Positions 26,776-35,725 of a stretch of DNA of 64,000 nt are shown piece after piece. The position numbers and the translations under genes are program-made. The notes beneath the pieces were generated by a model. The model was not told the origin of the DNA, made no database searches, and worked only from the letters and a program-made list of their open reading frames with translations. Each line of letters opens with the position of its first letter. The stretch's first letter is position 1. This DNA is from Actinopolyspora lacussalsi subsp. righensis. Lineage in GTDB: Bacteria > Actinomycetota > Actinomycetes > Mycobacteriales > Pseudonocardiaceae. The DNA lies in assembly GCF_900116555.1 (NCBI RefSeq), contig NZ_FPAT01000006.1:105701-169700 (forward strand), given 5' to 3'.

Positions 26776-27078
26776 GTGGTGCTTGAGGTTCCGTTGTTGG
26801 GTTGGGGTTGGTCGGGTCCGGTGGTGTGGTGGAACCCGGTGGGCGGGTTTCGCCACGCCTTCTCGCGGGAGGTCCGGCCGCGTCCGGAGCAGCGGCGCGA
26901 CACGTTGTGCGGGCAGCAGGTCGTGCTGACGGATCCGTCCGAGGTGGACTGGCTGGTGCCGACCTGTGACATCTGCATGAGCGCGGCCATCGAACACGGC
27001 CGCGAACAAGAACAGCGCGAGCAGGAGACCAGTCGCAAGCTCCGCGAACGCTTCGGCCGGGACGGAGGCGCGCTGTGA
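26776..27078 (+). CDS. Small protein with possible zinc site
   Basis: A 100-residue protein, divergent to the XRE-DUF5753 gene. TLCGQQVVLTD and VPTCDICMSAAIEHGREQEQ supply three cysteines and a histidine in an arrangement like the small zinc-finger-like proteins often linked to DUF397/XRE modules. The C-terminus is a charged helix. AAGGAG at 26765-26770 makes GTG 26776 the best start. Its stop overlaps the start of the next tiny gene. Confidence 0.65.
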   Translation: MVLEVPLLGWGWSGPVVWWNPVGGFRHAFSREVRPRPEQRRDTLCGQQVVLTDPSEVDWLVPTCDICMSAAIEHGREQEQREQETSRKLRERFGRDGGAL

Positions 27079-27227
27079 CGGCGGCCAGCACGCTGGGTCC
27101 GGCTGTGCCGCACCAACCACTCGGGTTGCTGTGGCTGTTGGGAACGGCGCTGGCGCTGGCGGTGGGCAGCGCCCTGGCCCCACTACGCGGCGGGCACGGC
27201 GAACGACATCGGCTCGTCGCGGCGTGA
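27075..27227 (+). CDS. Tiny single-pass membrane protein
   Basis: A 50-residue frame from GTG 27075 that overlaps the preceding stop by four bases (GTGA), a sign of translational coupling. LGLLWLLGTALALAVGSALA forms one membrane helix, followed by a basic end (PLRGGHGERHRLV) that should face the cytoplasm. Nothing is known of its function; the coupling to the zinc-site protein suggests a joint role in this module. Confidence 0.55.
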   Translation: MTAASTLGPAVPHQPLGLLWLLGTALALAVGSALAPLRGGHGERHRLVAA

Positions 27228-27829
27228 CCCCGCCGAAGGATGCCCCGCGAACACGAGAAGGGCCGACACCGCACCCGCGATGTCGGCCCTCGCCGATATG
27301 TCAGTCAGTAACCGCTCGCCGCGATCCTCGCTGCTCCCCGACTGGAAACCGACACCGGGCCCGCGCCGGACTCCGCGGAAGAACCCGGGGCTGCTCGTAT
27401 CGCGCGTGGACCGTTCAGGAAACGTGTAAAAGTGTTCCTGAGCCGTCGTATCGCTACGCGGCCTTGGCCGCACCCCGTAGGTGCGGTCTTCCCGTGGCGA
27501 TACCCCATGCCAGCAGCGCTGGTCTCACCGGGGTTTCCAGCGGGCTTGTTTACCGTCCCGGCGCAACTCTCCGTGGACGCCGCCGTAGCGGACACTCGAA
27601 AGACCTCGACACGGCTTGGTTTTCGCCACCCCGAGCTCCTTCAATACGGAAAGTATCACACTATTCTACATACAGTTACACAGGGATGGGAACAGTCAAC
27701 AACCCCCACGAGATCCCGCGAACCGCCTACGAGCGCCGAACATCCGGCAGGCGATCTTCCAACCACGGTGTCGGGCGGTTTCGGCAGCGCACATCCGGCA
27801 GCGCACGTGTCGAAACCGGTCGTTGGACC
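27228..27829. other. Intergenic region with hairpin
   Basis: No gene is convincing in these 602 bases. A perfect hairpin just behind the tiny membrane gene is listed separately. The middle has mixed composition with some AT-rich stretches (near 27640-27690) and no open frame with a ribosome site. Confidence 0.45.
27259..27290 (+). terminator. Terminator-like hairpin without T tract
   Basis: A perfect 10-bp stem (AGGGCCGACA with TGTCGGCCCT) and a 12-base loop stand 31 bp behind the tiny membrane gene. There is no T run, as is common for actinobacterial terminators. Confidence 0.6.
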
Positions 27830-28582
27830 TCAGTTGCGCGAAGGCGCGGGGGTCTCGGAAGCCAGCAGCTGGTCGTAGACCACTTCGTTGACCCAGCGGG
27901 AAACGGCGGTCTGCTCCACGGGAGCGCTGTCCGCGAACGACCTGCCCTCCAGCTCCACGCGGATGCTGTTCTCGTCGGCGCTGAGCACCGCCACACCGAA
28001 CTGCCTGGCTCTGATCAGGCAGGTCGAGACGAAACCGTCGCGGTCGCTGACGCTGCGCGGGACCACGATCGCCGCGCTGGTGAAGCGCGCGAAGGGCACC
28101 ACGGCGGTCAGCGCGGTACGCCAGTGCCGCGCCGGGGCGAGCACCCCGGACAGCCGCGCGGCGGCGGGCGGCACCCGGTCGCTCATCTCCGGCCACACCC
28201 AGGTGGCGATCTCCGTGCGGTCCAGCACCGGTGCACTGCCGACGCAGACCCGTTCGGCGTGCGCGTCCGGAACCAGCTCGGCGACCGGGACGACACGCCG
28301 CCCCAGCAGCCGCACCGCGGGCAGCACGCTGCCCGTCCAATCGAGCGTTCCGACGGCGAGGTCGGCCAGCTCCTCCACGGAGCTCGGCAGATCACACGTG
28401 TCGGTGAGCCCGGTCGAACAGATTCGAATCCCGTTGTCACCGCGGTTGTCTCTCGCGGCGTATCCAGGTGTCGCGGTCAATTTTCCCGCCTCCAAGGGTG
28501 ATTGCGCGAAACCAACGGCCGAAGCGGGCGGAACCGTCGGAACGGCTCCGGCGCCGCCTACTCGGCGCATCTGCACGTGCAC
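27830..28582 (-). CDS. Hypothetical protein
   Basis: About 250 residues, no family recognised. The body (ELADLAVGTLDWTGSVLPAV, VAELVPDAHAERVCVGSAPV, TAVVPFARFTSAAIVVPRSV) has an even codon pattern and clear reading-frame bias, so it is a real gene. The C-terminal NEVVYDQLLASE and alternating hydrophobic strands suggest a soluble alpha/beta protein. The start is uncertain, as the first 35 residues are poor in coding character and several later GTG codons exist. It stands alone between two long intergenic stretches. Confidence 0.6.
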   Translation of the reverse strand: MHVQMRRVGGAGAVPTVPPASAVGFAQSPLEAGKLTATPGYAARDNRGDNGIRICSTGLTDTCDLPSSVEELADLAVGTLDWTGSVLPAVRLLGRRVVPVAELVPDAHAERVCVGSAPVLDRTEIATWVWPEMSDRVPPAAARLSGVLAPARHWRTALTAVVPFARFTSAAIVVPRSVSDRDGFVSTCLIRARQFGVAVLSADENSIRVELEGRSFADSAPVEQTAVSRWVNEVVYDQLLASETPAPSRN

Positions 28583-28940
28583 CCGACTAGAACAGCCACG
28601 AGGGGGTTCTATGCGCTCACCTCGGGTTCGCTGCGACAGACGGCCAGCAGACGTCGGTGACCGGTAGCTGAATGGTTCGGGAGATTCGGTCCGGCTTGAC
28701 CGCCATTCGGGTGAGTAAGCGGCGAACCGACACCCGACACCTCTCGCTGATTTTCACCATCCGAGTGAACGGCCGACATAATTCGGCCACAGCGGGGCGG
28801 ATCCCCACAACCACCCCGCACATGCCGAATCATCGAGAGCCCCGACATCGTGCGGCACCTACCCGATGTCGGGCCTCCCGGAGCGAGAGCCGTCGGGAGG
28901 TTCCGCCGAGCGACCCGACAACCCGACCGAAAAACCTCGA
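28583..28940. other. Intergenic region with partial repeat
   Basis: No gene is seen in these 358 bases. They hold the half copy of the dispersed palindrome (28835-28907) directly behind the DUF418 gene and the unresolved promoter region of the hypothetical gene. Confidence 0.5.
28835..28907. repeat. Dispersed palindromic repeat, partial copy 5
   Basis: CCCCGACATCG and CCGATGTCGGG form the inner stem, followed by the right arm GAGCGAGAGCCGTCGGGAGG. The left outer arm is missing, so this is a truncated copy. Confidence 0.7.
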
Positions 28941-30023
28941 TCAGACGCCCTGCCCGGCACCGCGCAGCGGAACCGGCGACCACCAGGTCACGACCCGCCA
29001 GGCCCACTCGAACGGGCCGTAGCGGAACCGGCGCAGCCACCAGCGGCTCCAGAGAACCTGCACGCCGAGGATGCCCCCCGCGAGCGCGAACGCCGTGCCG
29101 AACCGCATCGAGTGCGGCAGCCCCAGCACGGGCGCCAGGGCCACGACCAGCAGGGTCGCCGTCAGGTAGTTGGTCAGCGCCATCCTGCCGAGCGGTTCGA
29201 GAACAGCGGACACCGCCGGCCCCACCCGAGTGCGCAGCAGCAGGAGCAGACCGGTGACGTAGGCCGAGGCGAGGAGGATCCCGGCCGCCGCCGCGCCGTG
29301 GGAGTAGCTGTTGCGCACGATGTCGCCGCTCTGCCAGTGGAGCAGCGGAGCGGCGGCGGCCAGCGACAGCGCGAACACCAGTGCCACGGCCGTGTTCGAC
29401 CGGTCGAGCCGGTCGTGGACCCCGTACCGCGCGGTGGCCAGCCCCAGCAGGAACAGTCCGGGAATGAGCGCGGTACCGCCGTACAGCAACAGCACGGCCG
29501 CGGCGGTGCAGAGGACACCGGCGAGCAGCACCAGCCAACGGGGCAGCCAGCTGGCGGGCAGCAGCACGGCGATGCCGACGATCGCGTAGGGCAGCAACGC
29601 CTCACCCGGCTGCAGGAAGTGGTGCAGCGCCCCGACCACGCCGAGAGCGACCATCCTGCGCAGCAGCACCACTCGCGGCACGGAGGTGCGGCGGGCGGCA
29701 CCGTCCAGGAAGATCGCGAAGCTCAACCCGAACAGGAACGAGAAGACCGGGAAGAACCGCTGGTGAACCAGCAGCTGCGACCAGTACTCGGCGGGCACGT
29801 ACACCCCCGGTTCCGGGGCGCCGCGCATGCGGGTGATCTGCGGGATGTTGACCAGCAGGATCCCACAGATGGCCAGGCCGCGTACGGCGTCGAGCGCGCG
29901 GACGCGACCCCGGCGGGAAGGAACCTCCGAAGCGCGCGGTGCGGCGGAACCGGCCGGTTCGGCCGCGTCCGCCCGTTCGGTTGTTTTGTCCCTTGTGGAC
30001 TCTTCGGGACGGCTGGAACTCAC
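28941..30023 (-). CDS. DUF418 family membrane protein
   Basis: About 360 residues with a polar N-terminus and some nine membrane segments. It belongs to the DUF418/YeiB-like group of putative acyltransferase-fold or transport proteins. VRALDAVRGLAICGILLVN opens the domain, and LGRMALTNYLTATLL, GFGTAF-like loops and LWSRWWLRRFRYGPFEWAWR close it, as is typical. The function is unknown. GTG 30023 is taken as start because the upstream extension to 30107 has no ribosome site; the choice is weak. Confidence 0.75.
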   Translation of the reverse strand: MSSSRPEESTRDKTTERADAAEPAGSAAPRASEVPSRRGRVRALDAVRGLAICGILLVNIPQITRMRGAPEPGVYVPAEYWSQLLVHQRFFPVFSFLFGLSFAIFLDGAARRTSVPRVVLLRRMVALGVVGALHHFLQPGEALLPYAIVGIAVLLPASWLPRWLVLLAGVLCTAAAVLLLYGGTALIPGLFLLGLATARYGVHDRLDRSNTAVALVFALSLAAAAPLLHWQSGDIVRNSYSHGAAAAGILLASAYVTGLLLLLRTRVGPAVSAVLEPLGRMALTNYLTATLLVVALAPVLGLPHSMRFGTAFALAGGILGVQVLWSRWWLRRFRYGPFEWAWRVVTWWSPVPLRGAGQGV

Positions 30024-30352
30024 TGCTTCACCCGGCTGTCGCTGACGCGGAAAACTGACCGGCCGGGGAGAGCGAACCGGTGCGCGAACCGCGGCCTCTC
30101 CGGCCACGGCACAGTTTTCCGCGAGAGATCGCGAGGCGCATGCGGGTTCATCCCGAGAATGATCCGGAATCCTGCCCCGTTATCGAGGGGCGGAACTCAG
30201 GGTCATCCCCGACGGGAGCCTCGGGCGCGGGCCGCGCGGACAATCCTTCCGAGGGAATTTCGGCGGATCCGATTCCGGACGGGACGGCCCGGGCTTTCGG
30301 CGATGTGTCCGAATCGGACCGATTACGAGCGGCCGCGACCGGAAAACCTCAA
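30024..30352. other. Intergenic region, nothing clear
   Basis: These 329 bases lie before the DUF418 gene and behind the IclR gene. No conserved element, hairpin or small gene is seen. Confidence 0.4.
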
Positions 30353-31132
30353 TCAGTCCACACCGGCCGTCGTCCGGTTCGCCTCGGCCAACCGCTCCCC
30401 GATCGACCCGGCGGCCCGGGAGAGCGGCCGGACCAGCTTGGCGACCTCGGCACGCGCGCTGTCGACCACCAGCCCGAGCGCGGCCACCACCTCGCCCTCG
30501 GAACGCACGGGCACGGCCACCGAGCAGGAACCCAGCGTCATCTCCTCGGTGGTCCAGGCGAAACCGCGCCGCTGGATCCCGCCGATCTCGCGCACCAACC
30601 TGCCCGGCTCGACGATCGTGTAGGGGGTGTGGCGGGAGAGGTGGTGGGCGCAGTACTCCTGCACCTCCTCCCGCGAGGCGTGCGCCAGCAGCACCTTGCC
30701 CACGCCGGTGGTGTGCAGCGGCAGCCTGCCACCGCTGCGGGAGATGATCGGGGTGGAGCGCCTGCCGGTGAGCTTCTCGACGTAGACGGCCTGCAGCCCG
30801 TCGCGCACCGCCAGCTGCACGTTGGCGCCGGTCTGCTCGTGCAGCTGCTGCATGTAGGGCATCGCCACCCCGCGCAGCCCGGTGTGCACCGGAGCGAGCA
30901 GCCCGAGCTCCCACAGCCGCAACCCGATCGCGTAGCGCCCGTCGGACTCGCGCTGCAACGCGCCCCAGTTCTCCAGTTCCCCCACCAGGCGGTGCGCGGT
31001 CGCCAGCGGGATCTCGGCACGGTGGGAGATCTCGGTCAACGACAACCTGTCGGCGTCCGGACCGAAGGCGGTGAGCACGCTCAGCGCACGCTCGGTGACC
31101 GAACGACCTGACTGCCTGCTGTTGCCCGCCAT
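30353..31132 (-). CDS. IclR family transcriptional regulator
   Basis: A 259-residue regulator. The winged helix lies in residues about 10-70 (SVTERALSVLTAF, LSLTEISHRAEIPLATAHRL). The effector domain follows (GANVQLAVRDGLQAVYVEKL, LHTTGVGKVLLAH, GSCSVAVPVRSEGEVVAALG). IclR proteins usually repress a nearby catabolic or transport operon in response to a small acid. The CynX-like transporter gene directly upstream on the same strand, 137 bp away, is the natural candidate target; this is an inference. Confidence 0.92.
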   Translation of the reverse strand: MAGNSRQSGRSVTERALSVLTAFGPDADRLSLTEISHRAEIPLATAHRLVGELENWGALQRESDGRYAIGLRLWELGLLAPVHTGLRGVAMPYMQQLHEQTGANVQLAVRDGLQAVYVEKLTGRRSTPIISRSGGRLPLHTTGVGKVLLAHASREEVQEYCAHHLSRHTPYTIVEPGRLVREIGGIQRRGFAWTTEEMTLGSCSVAVPVRSEGEVVAALGLVVDSARAEVAKLVRPLSRAAGSIGERLAEANRTTAGVD

Positions 31133-31269
31133 CGACCTCTCCCGATTCCTCGGCGTCGGGGACCCCGGTCGTGGGACGCGGTCGCCGCGTCGCGAACACC
31201 TGCCACGTACCGGCCCTCACCCGGAAAGATACTGGGAGGGTGAAACGGCGCACACAGCGGATTCGGTGA

Positions 31270-32472
31270 TCAGCCCACCGAGCGCTCACCCGAACGGCGC
31301 ACCGCCGATTCCGCACCGATGCGCAGTGGCCTACCCGCACCGAGCGCGGCCAGCGCGCCGAACAGACACACCGCCAGCAGCAGCCACATCGACAGCGTCC
31401 AACCACCGCTGATCTGGTGCAGCAGCCCGACGAACAGCGGTCCGGTAGCCGCGACCAGATAACCCACCGCCTGTGCCATCGCCGACAACCGGGACGCCAC
31501 GGCAGCGTCCGCGGCACGCAGCCCGATCACGCTCAGCGCGAGGCCGAACAGCGCGCCCATCCCGAAGCCGAGCACCACGGCCGCCGCCCACATCCAGGAG
31601 AGCGGCGCCAGGAAGACCCCGAGCAGCCCCAACGCCGAGACCGCCAGCAGCGACACACCCAGCACCCGCTGGTCCGCACGTCTGCCCGCCAGCAGCGGCA
31701 GTGCCATCGCGCCGAGCGCCTGCACCAGCGTGGACACCGAGAGCACCAGTCCAGCGGCGGTGGCGGCCATCCCTCGGTCCTGGGCGATGGTGGGCAGCCA
31801 GCCGAACACCACGTAGGCCAGCAACGACTGCAGCCCCATGAACGCGGTCACCTGCCAGGCCAGCGGGCTGCGCAGCAGCTCCACGGCCGAAACGCCGGAA
31901 TCGGGGGTGATCGCGCGACCACGCCGCAGGAACGGCAGCCACACGAGGCCGGCCAGCAGTGCGAGTCCGGCCAGCGCGATCAGCGGCACCCGCCAGGAGC
32001 CGCCGGCGGCACGCATCAGCGGCACGGCCAGCGCCGCGGCGAGGCTGCTGCCGAGCGTGAGGAACACGGTGTAGAGCGAGGTCACCAGCGTCACGCTGCC
32101 CGGGTACTCCCGCTTGATCAGCGCGGGGAGCGTGACGTTGGCGATTCCGACGGCCGCGCCGACCACGATCGTGCCGCCGAACAGCGTCACCGTTCCCGGC
32201 CCCGCGCGGAGCAGGCTGCCCAGCACCAGCAGCGGCAGGCAGACCGCGACCACGCCCTCGTCGCCCCACCGGTGGCGGATGGAGGTGGCCGCGAGCGCGA
32301 ACACACCGAGGCAGACCACCGGCAGGGTCGGCAGCAGGCCCGCGATCCCGGTGGACATCCCCAGTCCGGCCGCGATGTCCGGCAGCAGCGCGCCCGCCGC
32401 CGTGAACGGCGGACGCAGGTTCAGCGCCAGCGCCGCGATCGCCACCAGCAGCCACACCGAACGCTTCCGCAC
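31270..32472 (-). CDS. MFS transporter, CynX/NimT type
   Basis: A 400-residue major facilitator with 12 membrane segments. LNLRPPFTAAGALLPDIAAGLGMS near the N-terminus is the hallmark of the CynX/NimT group (cyanate, 2-nitroimidazole). Position SLYTVFLTLGSSLAAALAVPL and the even halves agree with family length. The substrate is not known. The GTG at 32472 has GGGAGG about a dozen bases upstream. It is probably co-regulated with the IclR gene behind it. Confidence 0.88.
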   Translation of the reverse strand: MRKRSVWLLVAIAALALNLRPPFTAAGALLPDIAAGLGMSTGIAGLLPTLPVVCLGVFALAATSIRHRWGDEGVVAVCLPLLVLGSLLRAGPGTVTLFGGTIVVGAAVGIANVTLPALIKREYPGSVTLVTSLYTVFLTLGSSLAAALAVPLMRAAGGSWRVPLIALAGLALLAGLVWLPFLRRGRAITPDSGVSAVELLRSPLAWQVTAFMGLQSLLAYVVFGWLPTIAQDRGMAATAAGLVLSVSTLVQALGAMALPLLAGRRADQRVLGVSLLAVSALGLLGVFLAPLSWMWAAAVVLGFGMGALFGLALSVIGLRAADAAVASRLSAMAQAVGYLVAATGPLFVGLLHQISGGWTLSMWLLLAVCLFGALAALGAGRPLRIGAESAVRRSGERSVG

Positions 32473-33052
32473 CGTTCACCGCCCTCCCGTCCGGCGTGCT
32501 CCCGACAGCGGTCGCGAGCCTCGCGTCGGGCTCGTCGCACTCGACTCGGGAGCCGCGCGGGAGGACGGCACCCCACGTCGACGTACCGCAATGACGCGGA
32601 ACGCTCCGGAACGGCCTCGCCAGACGGCACGGTCGGTTGCGGGGTCGACGGCACGGTCAGTTGGGCGGTCGGCTGCGGAATCGGCGGCGATCGTCGCCGC
32701 TTCGCGGCGAACAGGTGTAGAAACTGCCACTCCCACACGAAATCACGAACCCGGCTCCGGGGGAGAGCCTTCCGGATCGTGATACGGGGCACCGGGCCGT
32801 TCGCCGGGGGACGGTAGGGCGGCGTCGCGCCGCACGAGCGCGTTTGCGCGGGAGCATCCGTCGCCCGAAACCGTCACGGGTTCAGCGCGGTGTCACGAGC
32901 ACGGCGGTCCGAACATGGTGTGGTCGACGAAGGGGCCCGACGGAACTCCGCCGCGAGGAATCCGAAGAATCCGAGGAATCGGAAACCGTCCGGAAGCCCT
33001 CGCGGAGAAATTCTTCCGCCGCTCTCGACGCGAGAACAACCCGCGGGGATGC
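32473..33052. other. Intergenic region, nothing clear
   Basis: No credible gene, RNA or repeat in these 580 bases between the 5' side of the MFS gene and the 3' end of the LysE gene. Open frames on both strands are low-complexity Arg/Ser-rich shadows. Confidence 0.45.
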
Positions 33053-33682
33053 TCACAGTCCCCCCACGAGAGTCACCGCGCCGAGCGCGCCGAGCGCTGT
33101 CCCGGCCCCGGCGTCGACGGCGGTGCGGACGGACCCGCGTGCGAGCGTGGTGTGGATCGAACCGAGCGCGGTGACGTACAGGGTCCACCAGATCGCGGCG
33201 CAGCCGACCACCAGCATCCCCATGAACAGGGTCTGCACGAACACGGGCGGCCCCGACGCGAGCAGGAACTGCGGCATGAAGGTGAGGTAGAACAGCAGTG
33301 CCTTCGGGTTGAGCACGTTGTTGAGAAATCCCTGCAGGAACGGCGAGTTCGCCCGTCGCGGCGGCGGTGGGGTCGTAGCGGGAGGACGCTGCCGCCGACG
33401 CAACAGCGACAGCAGGACGAAGCCGCCGAGCGCCAGGAGGTAGACACCTCCGGCCATGCGCAGGATCGTCAGCATGGTGGTGCTGGCCGCTATCACCGCT
33501 GCCAGCCCACTGGCAGTGATCATGGTCAGCAACGCCAGTCCCGCGCAGATGCCCACCATCGTCCGGTATCCCCGAGTTCGGTCACCGGCCACGGCATTCC
33601 TGGTCACCAGTACGAAATCCGGTCCGGGGACGACCAGCATCAGCACGGTCGTGCCGATGAAGACGAAAACATGCTCGATCAT
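33053..33682 (-). CDS. LysE/RhtB family amino acid exporter
   Basis: A 209-residue membrane protein with about six segments. LMLVVPGPDFVLVTRNAVAG is the family signature, and FLQGFLNNVLNPKALLFYLTFMPQFL is its second conserved loop. These proteins export amino acids or related metabolites. It is divergent to an Lrp-type regulator with 105 bp between them, the classic layout for an exporter controlled by an amino-acid-sensing Lrp protein. ATG 33682 is chosen; a longer frame adds only a Cys-rich unlikely leader. Confidence 0.9.
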   Translation of the reverse strand: MIEHVFVFIGTTVLMLVVPGPDFVLVTRNAVAGDRTRGYRTMVGICAGLALLTMITASGLAAVIAASTTMLTILRMAGGVYLLALGGFVLLSLLRRRQRPPATTPPPPRRANSPFLQGFLNNVLNPKALLFYLTFMPQFLLASGPPVFVQTLFMGMLVVGCAAIWWTLYVTALGSIHTTLARGSVRTAVDAGAGTALGALGAVTLVGGL

Positions 33683-33774
33683 AATGGTCCAATTGAGTGA
33701 GACCGGTTCAACATTCTCGGCGCGACTGGACCAAAGTCTCCGCTGACAACACGGGAAAGGACAACACATCCGTG

Positions 33775-33788
33775 TAGAATTCGACCAA
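33775..33788 (+). promoter_or_regulatory. -10 box of leaderless Lrp gene
   Basis: TAGAAT (33775-33780) ends seven bases before the ATG at 33788 with no Shine-Dalgarno in between, so the regulator is probably made from a leaderless mRNA. Confidence 0.5.
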
Positions 33789-34264
33789 TGTCCCGATCTG
33801 TCCCATTGGATTCGGTGGATCTCAAAATTCTGGCGGCACTGCAGAACAATGCCCGGCTCCCCAACAAAGAACTGGCCGCGACGGTCGGGATCGCACCGTC
33901 CACTTGTCTGGACCGGGTGAACAGACTCCGCGAAACCGGAGTCATCGTTGGGTATCAGCTACGAGTCGATCCGGCCAAGCTCGATCGACCGCTGGAAGCA
34001 CTGCTCTACGTCCGGATGCAGCCGCATCGTCGTCCGCTGGTGGACCCCTTCGTCGAACACGTCCTCAACCAGCCCGAGACCCGCGAGCTCTACCACCTGA
34101 CGGGCCCCGACGACTTCCTCATTCACGTGGCGGCGGAGAACGCGAATGCCCTGCAACGACTGGTGCTCGACGAACTCACCGCACGTGACGAGATAGCCCT
34201 GGTGCACACGAACCTCGTGTTCCAGAGATGGCTCGGAGGTCCGCTCCTTCCGCCGGACGAGTGA
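33788..34264 (+). CDS. Lrp/AsnC family regulator
   Basis: A 158-residue regulator. The N-terminal helix-turn-helix (LDSVDLKILAALQNNARLPN, KELAATVGIAPSTCLDRVNR) is followed by the RAM effector domain (LEALLYVRMQPHRRPLVDPF, TGPDDFLIHVAAENANALQR). It likely senses an amino acid and activates the divergent LysE exporter gene. Its 3' end is six bases from the convergent MFS gene stop. Confidence 0.92.
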   Translation: MSRSVPLDSVDLKILAALQNNARLPNKELAATVGIAPSTCLDRVNRLRETGVIVGYQLRVDPAKLDRPLEALLYVRMQPHRRPLVDPFVEHVLNQPETRELYHLTGPDDFLIHVAAENANALQRLVLDELTARDEIALVHTNLVFQRWLGGPLLPPDE

Positions 34265-34270
34265 GCGTCG

Positions 34271-35620
34271 TCAGTCGACCCGATCCTCGGACGGGTCAGT
34301 GGCGGGCCGCTCCTCCTTCCGCTCGGTCGGGGCCCGGCCCGGAGGGGCCGGTGGCGGGTGCCGGACCAGCGCTGCGGCCACCACGACCGTGACGGGCAGC
34401 AGGCAGAGCACGAGAAGCACGGGCCGGTAGGACACGGTCATCGAACGCCCGATCGCCAGCAGCGGCGGCCCGAAGGCGGAGGCTCCGACGGTGACGGAGT
34501 GGACGACCCCTCGGATGGCGCCGATGTGGCGCAGCCCGAAGCAACGGGGAAAGGCCACGGCTTCCAGGGTGCGGATGCCGTTGGTGCACACGCCGAGCGC
34601 GAGTCCGTAGGCGAAGGCGGTCCAACCGGGGTGGACCCATCCGGCGCCGAGCGTGGCCACGGCGAGGACGGTCATGGTGGCGACGATGAGCACGCGGTCG
34701 GCCACGTGGTCCGCGAGCCAGCCGAGTAGGAAGCTGGCGGCGAGTCCGGCCAGCGTCTGGGGAATGAACACGGCCGCGGCCTGCGCGGCGCTCAGCCCCC
34801 GCTCGCCGAGCAACGAGACCTGGTGGAAGGTCAGCGCGGTGGCCACGAGGCTGCACACCCCGACACCGCTCGCGACGACCCAGAACATGCCGGTGCGCAT
34901 CGCCTCGGGCAGCGTCCAGTCCACGGCAGGGCCGTTCCGGCGGCCGGTTCCGCCGTCGCCGGAAGTGGATTCCCGCCGGTGTTCTTCGGATCGCGGTGGG
35001 TTGCGCGGTAGGACGAGCAGCGCGGCGGGGACGACGAGCGCGAGGACGACCGCCCCTTCCAGGGCCCAGACCTCGCGCCAGCCCAGCTGGGAGACGAGCC
35101 GTTCGAGCAGCACCGGTACCAGGGAGATGCCCGCCGTGCCAATGGCCGAGGTGAGGCCCATCGCGAAGCCGCGGCGGCGGTGGACGTAGACGGCCACGGT
35201 GGTGGTGGCCACCAGGTTGAGCGCTCCCTGCCCACCGACCCGGATTCCGATGAAGGCCGCGGTCAGGCCGATGATGCCGGACACGGTGGACGCGGCGAGC
35301 AGGATTATCCCGAAGCAGGCACCGATGGCGGCCATGATCGTGCGAGGGCCGAAGCGGTCGATGACGCGTCCCAGCAGCGGCATGACGAGCGCGCCGGAGA
35401 TCGAACCCGCCATGTAGGCGGTCGAGACCACGGTGCGGGAGATTCCCAACGACTCGATGATCGGATCGACGAAGACCGACACGGCCGGGGTCTGTCCCGG
35501 GGCGGTCAGCGCCAGTGCCGTCGCGGTGGGAACGACCACGCGAGAGAGGCGAGGCTCGGCCGCTGTCGTGGTGTTCGTCGCTGTAGTGCTGTTACCGGAG
35601 CCGTCGGAAGTGGTGGGCAC
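34271..35620 (-). CDS. MFS transporter
   Basis: A 449-residue major facilitator with 12 membrane segments and polar tails. ALTAPGQTPAVSVFVDPIIESLGISRTVVS and GRVIDRFGPRTIMAAIG place it with the oxalate/formate antiporter-like and nitrate-type MFS families. The substrate is unknown. The low-complexity N-terminus (NSTTATNTTTAAEP) is unusual but brief. It converges with the Lrp gene and lies 105 bp upstream of nothing else on its strand except prfC behind it. Confidence 0.8.
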   Translation of the reverse strand: MPTTSDGSGNSTTATNTTTAAEPRLSRVVVPTATALALTAPGQTPAVSVFVDPIIESLGISRTVVSTAYMAGSISGALVMPLLGRVIDRFGPRTIMAAIGACFGIILLAASTVSGIIGLTAAFIGIRVGGQGALNLVATTTVAVYVHRRRGFAMGLTSAIGTAGISLVPVLLERLVSQLGWREVWALEGAVVLALVVPAALLVLPRNPPRSEEHRRESTSGDGGTGRRNGPAVDWTLPEAMRTGMFWVVASGVGVCSLVATALTFHQVSLLGERGLSAAQAAAVFIPQTLAGLAASFLLGWLADHVADRVLIVATMTVLAVATLGAGWVHPGWTAFAYGLALGVCTNGIRTLEAVAFPRCFGLRHIGAIRGVVHSVTVGASAFGPPLLAIGRSMTVSYRPVLLVLCLLPVTVVVAAALVRHPPPAPPGRAPTERKEERPATDPSEDRVD

Positions 35621-35725
35621 TGGGCGGGGTCCTCGGTCGACTCGTGGTGGCCGGTCGGAAGCGACGGGATCGGTCTGGAAGCGACGGTATCGGACGGAAT
35701 CCGGGAACCCGTCGAAAGACGGGGA

